From Branchiostoma floridae (Eukaryota > Chordata > Leptocardii > Amphioxiformes > Branchiostomatidae), in NCBI RefSeq assembly GCF_000003815.2, contig NC_049989.1, positions 7,530,195-7,594,194 on the forward strand: a DNA stretch of 64,000 nucleotides, given 5' to 3'. Under the pieces are notes generated by a model that saw only the letters and a program-made list of their open reading frames with translations, did no database searches and was not told the DNA's origin. The position numbers and the translations under genes are program-made. Positions 37,833 through 50,500 of this stretch are shown here, piece after piece (position 1 is the stretch's first letter; every line of letters begins with the position of its first letter).

Positions 37833-40800
37833 CGTCGTCGTATAATTTCATTACAATGACTCGGAACGAAATCATCGTACGGTAATTAAACTAGACAGAT
37901 GCCTCGCCACCATAAATCAACTTCCAATAAGTCATGAACGCATTCCATCCTATTGAAAAAGAAATAAATTCTGTCAAAAATATTTGCAGACGAGTACGCA
38001 GCGAGACGGCGATGTTTGGCGTTTCTATTGATTGCCCTGCCATTGGACGTGCACAAGACTGGTAAAATTGAAGTGTTTTCATTACGACTGTTGGTTATTT
38101 GCACTGTTATGTCGACTCTTGGGACCCGAACCCTCGCCTACCGCGACTGTTATTAGATTCACTCCTAATTGAGAAACATGGAAGTCGACCGCCTAATCCC
38201 ATCATAGAGATGCCTACGTGCACAAATTGTGAATCGGCGAGAGAGCCAAGTGCCCGTCAAGGGTGCGATCAATTCTTTGACGTCGTCGTGCTATGTTCAT
38301 GTCATCTACGGTACCAGGGCTTACCACGTTCTCACGAATTCTGTACCGATTTGGACTCCAAAGGGCCACATAAGTTCATGAATGACACCTACAAATGAGT
38401 AGACCTCTTCAATCCGATGTTTCGAGGCGAGGGAAATTATTACCTATCCGTAAGTATTAGCACCTCTGCACTGGCAGCACTCTCTTGAGAAATTTACACT
38501 GTCCATCAAACAGACATTCGTATTCACTGGAAACCTTCACTTGTTCAGTCCGAACTGTAATGTATCATCTTCCCACACACTTAGTTGCCTTACACCATAT
38601 ACATTTTCCAAATTAATGCTTGTCAACTTTGGCCCATTTTGAACTACAGTGACTTTATTCTATTGCGCTTAGCCAAGGGGTGTTTCGGTTCAAAGAACTT
38701 TGTTTTCGCTGTTGCATAAATTAAGCGCGTAAAGGTTGCTGTTCTTAAAGTATCTTTATGTGACAATGAAGTACAATGGTCTTTTCTAAGGCGCTTTTCC
38801 TGGTCTATTCCTTTTTTCTGGTCTTTCCGTTTTTTTATAGCCTTAAATCTGCAAAGAGATCTAGGGCGCGACTCTCAGTGTTTTTAGATATGTTTTTGAG
38901 GATTTGCATGCATCTTCCTAAGGTAAGTAAATAGACTGGAAAACACACGTAAAAACCCGAGCTAGACGCTACATTTGCTTGAAGATTTGTAGTCTTGGCT
39001 GTCGAGCACGAACTTTTCAAGACTTCCTTAAACAAGAATTGATTGGTCTCCGCAAGTTTCTTAAACAAGGAAACCACTTAGTGCCGGTTCCTTTCATGTT
39101 GCTGCATTCATGTGGTCGCTCTTAGTGCTTCAAGGCCGTTGCCCTCCATCTCCGCGAAGCGAAGACTAATGTGGTCTTCAAGTACAAAAACGTAGGGTCA
39201 ACAGAAATGAATGGAGGGCGATGGAAGGCCTAATTTTCCCTAGGGATCGACCGGGAAGTCCATGAGATTTCCTTGTTGTCGTCCGCTCAATTTGAAGATG
39301 AAGTAGTGATTTGGAGTTCGGAGGTGGTAGTACAGGAAAACGTGTCATCATCAGATGACTGTAGAATTGCACCATTCTTTTACACGTGGGGAAGCCATCG
39401 GAAATACCATTGCCTAGAAACCCACCCACAAGTCTTTAGTTTGAAGACTACAACAACAACGCTCTATGTCAAACGCCCACCTATTTATCCGAATTGTCGA
39501 GGCTATTGTTTTTGCCTGTGAATATTCACCTACGTACACAAGTCTACAGTTTCCAGCTAAGGTTATCGTCCGCCTTAACTGCGACTGACGCAAGGAGTAA
39601 CTTAGTAACCGCCGCTCCCGTATTTTCATTGCCAATAACAAACGGGTCTGTTGACGCGAAGTGCCACATAAATGCCTCCCAGAATCCCACTGGATTTCCT
39701 GGGTTTGTTTTCCATTCCCCGGGCAACCGGCTGGTAGGATTAAGGTAACAAATTCACGTTCATTAAATCTACTTCTTTCGGGGAAGGTAAGCACTTGCTT
39801 TCATCTCAGTAGCGACAGATTTACATGAAATCTACACCCATGATTAAGAGGGCAAGTTCACGACTCGTTCAAACTGCAAGGGGTCCCGAGATAGTTCTCA
39901 GGTTGTATAAGTAATGCCTTATTGCGGCATGTAAGAAATCTAAGTGAATGAAAAATGGCAACGTTACTTACGATAAGAAACAAGTCCTCAGCCATTCCGA
40001 AGAAGACCAGAGGACTAGTGGGTCCAATCATTGTGTTTCCCCATAATCTCGTACCAAAAAAAGATGGACTTTCATGTGTAGCAAAAGAAGATTTGCTTGT
40101 TTTTCTTTTCTCTTCTTGTATTTGTGTACTAATTATTTTATGTTGGCGGCGGCATGTAATTGATACCCTGAGTATGCCGTCACCGTTTTGTTTTTTTGTA
40201 TATTGCAATAAAAAAAGGCAGCTTGAAGAGAACCATGTTCTGTTTGCTTCAACAACGTAATTTGGGATCCGAAATAAATGAATGAATAAACAAATAACGA
40301 ATGACAACTCCTGAAAATATCCCACCTAAGCTTCCGTTACCTGACCCGGCCCAGCCCTTTATTCCTGACCAATGATCCGGATGATGATGAGTCAGACTGA
40401 TTGCTGTGCCCTTCGGTCACCTAATGCTAGATTTACCGGGAGGTCTGCCGCTGGGGTCAGGGCCTGCGTGAAAGTAACAAGGTCCTAACTTTTTTGTGAC
40501 GCCATTGCGGATGTTTGAGGTCGTTCAGGCAAGATTATTGGCTGGTAAGTTAATCAGATCGTGCAGATGAGACATCCCTGTCATGTACACAAGGGTCAAA
40601 TGCCTTTATATAAAATGTAAGCAAACGGGAGCAAGCGTAAAGACAGACAGGGCTTTTTGAAGTGTCGTCGTTCGTGATGAAATAAAATGTTATCACACTT
40701 TGGAATTTCTGCGAAAATTCAAAATTCCCTTATACTGTTTTTAACCTGTCAGCACAACGAAACACAGGTTCTGCAAATTACGCGCAGCGTCTGTCCTACT

Positions 40801-42779
40801 TATAGTATATTTGTCTTCCATTCAGTATTTTCGGTTTTTTTCCTTTTTGACAAAATGACACACTTTGCCAATTATCCTTCTGAACTGACAATGTACAACA
40901 TCGGGAAGAACAACATAAAATGAGTCCTCAATCGTCATTTTTTCTCCAAATGAAAGTTAACGGAAACAGTGCGGTTCGACAAAAATGTAAGGGTTTGTAC
41001 CATAGCGTAGGAGTAGCACTGACTACCGAGTATTGTCTACCGGTCCAACGCCGCACCCTTTCACAAAGTTTCAGTACACATGACCTATCTGTTGCGGTGA
41101 TGACATTTGCCGACCGGCCCACGCGACGCCGGCCTCTCCATACAGACCGGTCCCCTCATTGTCAAGTTCAATATCCGTCCTACATTTTGTTTTATTCCAT
41201 TCCTGTGCAGAACTCCAGGCTGGCATGGGAAGGACTAAGGTCAAATGTGACGTTTTATCTTTAAAGCAATCTTGAGGTAAATGTTTGGAATTAAGGATAG
41301 TCCAGGTCTTTCTGAAAAGATGGATTGCATCGAGTCATTTCGTCTTTTTGCACCGCATTTGCAGTACGTTTTATGGAACTTAAATACGTAGATAATTCTG
41401 TTGACCTCGCTTCACACCAGAAGACGTAGATAAGTGACACCAACATAGTTGTCACGTGTAACATTGCTACTGTAGTGAAATAACGGTATATCTGAGTCAT
41501 CTCGAGTCATGTAATGCGTCCCCGCTGTGTTTCTATTATTAAAGGACGGGACAGCCAAGGAATCTTCGTTTTGCCGTGGGCGGTCATATGAGACTTCAGA
41601 CATTAGCGGTCTAAGCATTTACGAACCAATCCTGTGTACCAGCGGAACTGCACACCTGCGGTTAAGGAATCCGTCGCCTGAGGGGGCTATTATGTCCAAC
41701 AAAGACAAAAACATGACGTCACTGCTCAACTGTCATGGTCTAATTGTCAGTTTTGAAACGTCCGAAGGCCGAAATTTGGCGCGTCCCAATCACTTCCACT
41801 AATTACTCGAATCAGCGGTGGGAAATCTTCGGCCTTCTTCAGCGAGATGTCCTCGTTCCTGAATAGATAACCCGATAATTACCTGACCAGAGACTTGAAG
41901 AGATTCAGAGATGGAAAAGGTCTTAAGAAGGATCAGTGAGCGCAGAGAGATTGGCCTGGAACCAAAACGAAAGGTGATGAGACTCATTCATCATGCTAGC
42001 TAGGATCATCTGCGCTAGGTGTTGCTTTCCTCTGGTTCGTCCTGAAGCCTTAAGGTCTTGAATGCTAATACACGCAAAGCAATATATTCAAATAAAATTA
42101 ATGATGTTAATATCACGAGAAAAAGTATTGTTATGCGTCTTATCAGATATTAATTTTCTTTCTTAAATCACGTTTGTCGTTTTTCAGACAGAAGTTGGGT
42201 AACCCCACGCCCACCCTGCCAATAAAAATGGATATAGCTCACTTTCAAGCATCGGGAAATGATTGACGGTACATGCTTTTCAAAAAAGTTGTCTTATCAT
42301 TCCACAAGTTCTGTCATAGTGAACGTTTGCATAGCTTAGGCCGCACTGACTTGATCATATGGATGGCATTCGAGGACGCATCCACAATTTGCGCCTGTTT
42401 CCCCAATAAATGTTCGCGACTAAAAAGAAGATGCTAAAAAAATCGGTAAACGGATACTAATAAGTGACATCTTCCGAAGAAGAAGATGAGAAAAACGAAT
42501 AATTTGGCCTGTGTGTTCAGTCATTTGTTCAACCTTCCTGGCCACTTTGATGTCATAATGAAGGCAATTTTTCTGAGCAGGCTCGCATCACATTTGGGGT
42601 GCCGAAAGGATGGCCTTACCGCGTATCATCCATTATCTTTTGCATACATGATATTTACACATCACAGTATGGAAACATTCCCTTCCGACTGCGTAGAGCT
42701 TCCATATCGTATCACCCGCCAAGAAATAAAAATATCCCCGCACAACAGAACGTGGCTGGCCGTGCGCTTGGATAGTGAC

Positions 42780-43060
42780 CGACTATGGTAGTCGGACGGC
42801 TCGGCTGGGATATTTATCACCAGCGCTGATTTGCATACGCAGCCCTTTGTGCCTTGCTCTGGGAAGCGGGCGGACAACATCGCCTCGCGGCGAGTTCTTC
42901 ATCGGGCCTACAGTGGGGGGCGCACAGGTAACACGCGCGCGTCACCGTGCAAAATAACACACGTCAACGGCGACGTACGTGCTCACACACTCTCCACACC
43001 TGAGCAAGGCGTCGTTGGATCGCTCTTGGAACACACCTGCCGCTGGAAAGGTGAGAAGAA
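42780..43060 (+). promoter_or_regulatory. GC-rich, promoter-like patch with an octamer motif
   Basis: This interval is visibly richer in CpG than its surroundings (gcgggcggac, cgcctcgcggcgag, cacgcgcgcg). It contains a perfect ATTTGCAT octamer (42829-42836), the POU-factor site, and ends in a donor-like AAAG|GTGAGA (43050/43051). It could be the LLGL promoter with a non-coding first exon, since the LLGL coding exon starts with an acceptor at 47412. This is inference. Confidence 0.25.
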
Positions 43061-46000
43061 CTGTCCTGATTTACCGACAAATGTTACACCGTGGGTGATC
43101 GTACGGTAGCGTTTGTTTTGTACGGGGGTAATTATCTTTGTGTGTCCCCGCCCAGCCCCGAGCTCTTTACCGCAGGCTGGGAGGATGGTGTAACATGTCT
43201 GATTAGTGTGCTTGTAACTGGCCAACATTATCGTAACTGGCCAGTATTGGTGCCGAAAAAAAATGTCAACGCGTGGCTTGGAACGAAGGCAAGGTGTAGG
43301 TGCAGTTGGGTGGATGGGTAGATAACACTGAGAAGGGGAAGAGTGCGGAAAACCATCCTGAAATCTGATAATCATCGCCTTTTATCATAGTCTAAGACGA
43401 TTTGTACTTTCACCAATGATAAACCTCTCTATAATCAAGCATGCAATGTCATCCCGTCGTTTTGCATAGCATTGATGGTTACAAACATGGCCAGCGCGCA
43501 ATGGAAATCCGTCGCGCAAAGATTATCGGCCGCCCGCCGTCCCTGGCATTAAAAATCGACTGTTGGTGAAATTAGAATTCAGGTGAAGCCTCCATGCGCG
43601 ACCAGACTGCAGAAGTAGCCGCACCAAGCCCAGAATAATTGCTTTCCGACAGGGCAGGTTCATTGTACCGCCCAAGCCGACCGTGGCCCCGCAGATACGC
43701 ATAATTAAATCCGCCATCCGCTGAAGACATCACCCGACGTCAGAGGTGAAAAATATGAAGGCACTCACTTCTGTCACAATGGTTATGAATTTTTTATGAT
43801 CATTTATTACCATGCATCTGTGTATCTAGCAACTGTAATCCTTATTTATGATGCATAGACTGAAATTGATAAACAGGAGCAGGGAAAAGCCCTGGGACGA
43901 ATGTAAACTTGCTGTACAAGCATGTCGTCTGCATTGCAATTTCGCCTAATGTAGAAATATGACGTTGACAGCCAGACGCGCCGTCCGCAAGTTTCGCCCT
44001 CGGACACGTTTGGGCAGTCTCAACCCCAATTACATCGAGCGCTTTGTGTTGTGCGTGGCCATATTGTCTAGCAACCTATAATAGATGACAGTAATGAAAA
44101 ATAATGCAAGGACAACTGCTCTCCCTTCTAATAACCATACCGTGCTCAGTGTTGTAAGGAGGTGGGTGTCATTTTTATTGAATTTGTTCGCGGGAGCAGG
44201 CTGAAGCTGTATCCCAATTTTGATGACTCTTTCCGCTGTCTGTTTTCCGCATAGAGTCCTTGGCAAAAGTGAAGCTGTGTTCAAATTTAGAACTCTCTCG
44301 CTCCCGCCAGCACCGCTTTCACAGGCAGTACTTGCTTAATTGGACGAGACCTGGTCGGGCCCCGGGCTTGTTCTGGCAGATTCGCGGGCATATTTTACCT
44401 CACTCTCATACACAAACCCGCACCGGTGGGAATTGACCCAGGACCTCTGAGGAGATGGGATTTTATTTACGGATAGAGCAGTTTGTGTCGGTGCGAGAGA
44501 GAGCAGGAGAGTGAGGGGCCTGGACGGGAAATGCTCGCGGACTTCTGAAGCATGTAAGTACGGCACGAGTTTGGACGCAATAATCTTGCCGGAAACCACT
44601 TTAAGATATGTGGTTTCTTCAGAGGAAGCAAGGGCAAGGATGCCGGTTTCTTCGCGCTATCTCCAGGCGGTAGCAGAGAGGCGGTAGACTACTAGTTTGC
44701 CAGTCGGCTAGGGGGTCTTGAGCGTTTGACGTGACCTCGATTTCTTTCACAACCTCTGCATTGGGCATCTTGAAGTTGTGTATCATACCCTCGATTCTGT
44801 GGTTCCGAAAAGGCTTCCTTACGGAAACATGTTTTAGCAGAATTGTCGGAGCAAGTAATATTTTCATAATTTACTTTCCTGAAGACGACTAAATATGCCT
44901 CAAGGACATGTACTGTAGTTGCTGGACGTGGTACTACATTTTTACTTACTACGGACGTTTTTTTTATCTCTCCAAATCTCATCTGTAGTTCCAGTAGTGG
45001 CATTCCAGTTAAGTTTCTTGTTGCCAAAATACTCATAGTTTCTATTAGAACAACGCTTTGTAAACATTGCCAAGTTCTCGGTCGAATCGAGGGTTTAAAA
45101 CACGACAACACGTGATGCCCCTCCCCCCTCTGTCATGTCTTGCCCCTTTCTCCCGGGAGGTTTTGATCCAGATCCAGTGTTGTTTCTGGCTGTGTCTGTT
45201 TTGGATTAAAATATTTTGGCGTGTAAGATGGCATGTAAGGACGGCATGGTCTTGAACATGACTCAGTCACTGTCAGCTTGTCCCTATACGATGATAATCT
45301 ACGTCAGGTAATTAGTACGAGTTTGATTCTGAAGAAAAACAACAACAGCAAAATACAGCAACATCCCGGAAATCGTGCAAAGAAAGAGAGTGGTTGTGGT
45401 TCCATTCCCGTGTTTTTAAAATCCTTTTCAAAACCCCGTTCAATCTTTAGGCATTCTAAACTTGTGACCGAAATCTTCGTCCTACATAACTCATAGACTA
45501 TATACACACCGAAAGCAATGTTTTGTCACATATATGATAATACATGAAAATGCCGAGTTATTAAATTAAGTTTGGAGAAAAAAAAGTTTTTTTAGAGGTT
45601 ATTAGAGTCATTACATTTTTGGCTTGTACAAGACATGAATGATTTTATTGTTGAACTGTTCGCCATGGTTTTAGTTCGCGATGATGAGGTCACTGAAAAT
45701 TACGAATATAAAACCATTACGAACATTATCTCTTTTACAGTATTTGATATTCAATCCAAAAATATTTTATATCAAGCATTCCACTACTAGTGAAGTTAAT
45801 GAGCGGTCCCTGTCCCGTGACCTGACCGAATTTGATTGATGGTTTCGTCAGACGGCGAGGACAAGGGCGGGTCATCGGACAAGCGGGTTACCCCGAACCT
45901 TGACATTTGTGCCTGCGCGACTGCTATACACGCACACCTACCCAGTCTCACGTAAACAACCTTTCCTCTCCAATGGGTGGGACTGTACGTAGCCTATGAT

Positions 46001-47412
46001 TTGATAAGATTAAGGCGTGGCGCGGAGGGTGACATCATACTGTGGGAAGGAAGCGCATCCATTTGGAAGGTTCACTCCTAAAAAGGACGTCAAACAGACG
46101 CGTAGGGTGTGTTCTGTGTCACTTACGAAAATGTCTAATTGTTAACGTCGGGTGTCAGGGTTTCCTGTACTATCTCCACTTTGGACGTACGGTTAGTAAC
46201 AACATCAACAACTTCGTAACCTGTGTGTGAGGCTTTTAAAGGACTTGACGCGATTTGAACGTGACTTAGAGCTTGGCGTTGGCTGACAACCACCTGCGAA
46301 AGTACGGTTTGTGGCTTGGGATGGCCGTTGAAATGTCATATTTCATGTACATATGCGTCGCGTCTTTTGTCACCACAGAGCAGGGAATGTTGGAAATGTG
46401 TCTACTGGGGATAGAAGATATGTTTGTTGTGAGGTTTTATACCGTCGGAGATTATTCAAGGGAGGGGGAAGGGACCAGTTCACAAGATCAATTACCGTCC
46501 CAGGGGATATCTACTGAGGTCATATCATATCAAACCCCTGCGTTATGCTAAGACCATTCAGGGGCGGGGGGCGTCGCTGCCAGCTATCGTCGATAAGAAT
46601 CGCTCAATTTCCCTCTGAGTTTTTACAGATGCTGTACTAAATCCTGTCTATGTTGTAGTCCCTGGCCCCAAAACACGTCTTTCTATCACTTGTAACGATA
46701 TGTTGAGTTTCAAGCTCTTCGGATATGGCTAACTTTTTAACACATGACCCTACATGCTGTATATACCCAGAACACCTGGTTTTGCACAAACAAACAATCG
46801 TTCATGTGGGCCGCTGGTTCTCATTACGGACCCACGGGAGGGGCTCTGTGGTACAGGCGGGTCACATACCCCCGATACCCGTCCGTAGCTGCGGGCCATA
46901 ATCAGTCTAAAGTTGAGTTGCTCCGCATGTTCGCGGTGTGTCAGTGCCAGCATGTTATGGGCTTTTCGTGAGGCTTCGCAGAGATCGTAAAGGGTAAGTC
47001 CAGCGAGCGCTCGGCTAGCCTTCTCTCCCACCACCGGGGTCGCGGATTTACGAATATTGGCCCCCTCGTTTTCGCTAACTACCGTACATGTTCCAGGCAT
47101 TCGACACACATCTGGTATCTATTTAAGCGGGGTATTTCTGGTCGATGTCCAGGGCTGCCGTCAGATGTCTTTAGATAAAACACGGAGAGACAGTGGAAAC
47201 GCCCAGAGTTTCCGTGTTTTCATTTTAACGAGCAGCCATTTCGCGTCGTCAGTGGTTCATTTTTGCAATGATGTGAGCCAGTGTCGCTGAGTCAAGTTGA
47301 TTGGTAAGAAGCTAACAGCTCTCATTTAACAGCATGTAGATGGTAAACTGTACATTTGCTCCCTCTAATTCAAATTATGTTGAAGACTAAGGTGTGTTTT
47401 CTCCTCTTACAG
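43061..47412. other. Region upstream of the first LLGL coding exon
   Basis: Mixed-composition DNA with no recognised gene, likely the 5' intron or promoter of LLGL. A second donor-like site (aaaggGTAAGT near 46994) is another candidate end of a non-coding exon. Confidence 0.35.
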
Positions 47413-47562
47413 CGCTGACGACAGATAGAGAGAGGACATAGCAACAAGTTGAAGACTGTGGGAGTTCTGCAGGATTACCGAGGTGTAACAAGTTACTGTG
47501 TGTGTATAGGAACAAGGCTGTGTGACGGCATCGTGTATACGTGAACACAACGCTACTGAACA

Positions 47563-50500
47563 ATGCCGTTTCTCAAGTCCAAGTCTCTTGAGCGGAGCCG
47601 CGCGCGGTTTGGCTTCACGCGTGCCGTGGAACATGGCTTCCCGCACCGACCCAGCTCCATGGCCTACGACCCCAAGCTCAAGCTCTTCGCCATAGGTGAG
47701 TGTGTCCAGATGTTTGATCTCATTTGGCATGGTCCTAGATAAATGTTTATGTGGCGTGAGCTTTCCGAGCCGAGCCAGCGCAGGTAAGTGTATAAAGTTG
47801 AGGATAGGATTTTGTACACAAGCTGCAAGCAGTGAGGAGGCAAAGTCGCCATGGTGCCTCATCCACGAGTCACAGGCAGTCCGAACGCCGCACACGATAC
47901 TGTAGCAAACATATATGCTGCGAAAATAGATAGAATGAGATATTACCCAAGTTCTTTTGTATAACATTAAAGTTTAGGGTTATATCTCTGTGAATTTATG
48001 CAACTACACTTTCATGTGTAGATTATGACTACACATGACAACAACTTTTGGCGACTCCTCAGCTGTAGTGCTTAGTGTGCAGTTGTGATGATGATGATGA
48101 CGATTTATGACGCTTCATACCTGCTTCATATCGATAGCTGTTCTGGTTCAAAACTTCTGACATGTAACAGGGGGTGTCCTGTTGACAGGAACTTGTCTCC
48201 TCATATGGGATACCGAGAGCATACTATCTCGGAGAGATACAATCGCAAGGGAACGTGTTTACACTGAGAGAAAAAAGTGGAGCATGTGGTTTTGATATGT
48301 GTCTGCACGCCAGCGCTGACCCCGGATTCCAAATGGTGCCCAGTGCCCCACATACTGAGCCAATTGTCACACAGTGTTCTAAACGCGCTCCTATAATTTC
48401 ATTGATCGTCATCTCTGCTTAAATGAGAAGCCACCTCAGCCACTAAGCAAGTGTAAAGTTCCGCTCGTTCATTGTGACATCCTATGTAGAAGTCAGTCTA
48501 AAGTTCAAGTGGCGTAGCTAGTGCCCATTTCTTTTGTTGTCTGTGACTTCAATCAATTTGTACTGTTTGTTAAAGCAGATGCACGTCTTTGTGTAACTCT
48601 GTATAGCTGCACATTTCCACATGTGTTAAGTGTATAGAGTAGAATATTCGGCCTGTTAGGAACTGTAGAATTCCAGTTTGTAGCCTATATTCTAGTGGGT
48701 TGGTACGTGGCGGTTAGATAAATTAGACATCTTCTTCTTTCCTTTCCATCTAGAAAATACAAAATCATAGAAAACTTGACGCACGATCGTCTAAAGATTC
48801 TCTAAAGATACGCCTTTATAACTCCCAGGCGGACTCGCAAAACTGAAAAGCGTTGACATTCGAGCAGACGATATTCGAATAAAGTGCTAGTTTCTAGCTG
48901 CCCCTTGCGCACATGAATCGGCACCGCCCACCTGCAACAACATACATTTGTACATAGGTTGTGACCATACAGCTCTGTGAGTAGCTTGTTCACTTCAAAA
49001 CTGCCAAATGTTTTCCAGCACAGCTCAGCAGACACTAGTTTGAACTTAGATACGTCGATGGACCGTAAAACGATGTGTCTGATCTCCTTGGTCTTATGGT
49101 ATCGCTCGGGTTATTACGATTCAGCAGTTCTAAATTGCCTGCATACAACGTGCACCATTGTTGTTATCTAAATCTCGCAGTTGAATCCACTGATCGTAGG
49201 CAGAAACACTATCTTGTCCATAGGCGAAGCATATGGTACAATTTTGATAGCACATTCTGAGATCTACCAGTTAGGCCGTAGGCATGCGAAGCAAATCTCT
49301 GAGCTGATTAAAAGCACATCTTCGCAACGGGTTGCGGGTTCACGGCATGTCCGTGTGATTTTACGACAGAAAAATACCGCCGTTAATCGCATGATTTGTG
49401 ATTTTGTTGTTGTAAAATCTGCGACACTAGGTAAAATGACTCGATTTTGTAGGGCGTTTTGCAGATATTATGCAGGTGTCTATTATCAATACGTCTAACG
49501 GTGTCAGAAGGGGTCATGGGAGGAACGTAAAGCGCTATCAAATGTTAAATATATTGGTCTTTCATTAGTTTCAACAACTGGTTCTGCAACAATGCTCAAA
49601 ACATGACCATATGTAGCACGTACAGATAACAGAAGCGTTCCTCTTTGCAAGGAGGTTATATTCAGAATATAACCTCCTTGCTCTTTGCATTTTTAATGTA
49701 CTTCCTGTCTTTCTTGTCATAATATTTTATGCAAGTAACCAATATAAGATGTTAGGCCACAAGGAAAGGACCCCACTCCTCCCCCTCCAATATCTATCGT
49801 TGTTGTGGCATTAGTCAACCAACGTTCTATCCACATTTCAAACACGCCCTCACTGTATTCATAACATCTGGAACGACTTTAAACAATAGGAGAAATTCTT
49901 CTTCAGTGTTGTGAAAAGTAAAACTGCGGGTGTAAGAACCGGAAGTCACGTACCGGAAGTGGGTGCAGGGAGGGGCGTGTCCGCTTTCATGCGCGTCTCG
50001 TCTGATATGGAAGCTCTGCAACATGTTGGATTTGATAAGCGATATTTGAGAATACAGAAGCGTATTAAACTCTTCATCATGGTGAAAATGATAGTGTTAT
50101 GCGCACCGAAAGAGTATCATGGCTTATTGGCTCAGAAGAAGTAAAGATAATTCGTGGCTTGAATCATGCACGACTAACGGAAGTCGCCATGTACTAGCAA
50201 TGAATCAAGTATAATACATGGCCATTAGGCATTATTACCTATGGACGGGACTATGTGTAGCTAGGGTAGATTTACAAGGGTAAGGAATGGAATATTGTAC
50301 ATGTATTATACAGGACACTGTTGGAATGGTGACTTATGTTTATGCGACACTCTCCTACTGTTCGGTTTTTGTCTGTTCGTTTCCAGAAGGTATGGCACAG
50401 TGCTAACATGACTCAAATGGCCCTGAGGTTATACAGTGCACTGCGTGCAGTACTAGTGACTCATACCGTACCCGTATTGCATCTACAGGCGTCCTCGCTG

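Larger units (their letters stand above)
32257..42779. other. Long spacer without recognisable gene
   Basis: About 10.5 kb of mixed-composition DNA. Minor repeats are listed separately. Open frames (34639-34926, 39414-39794 and 39858-40325, all minus strand) are the longest, and none has convincing homology; the first is discussed as a speculative finding. I cannot exclude a non-coding LLGL first exon or enhancers. Confidence 0.45.

Noticed and set aside
39858-40325. 155-codon minus-strand frame as a gene
   Set aside because: No family resemblance, overlaps another frame on the plus strand, no exon or start signals; expected by chance in 17 kb of spacer.
47407-47967. 186-codon minus-strand frame
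   Set aside because: Antisense to the first LLGL coding exon, whose GC-rich codon use leaves the opposite strand open.
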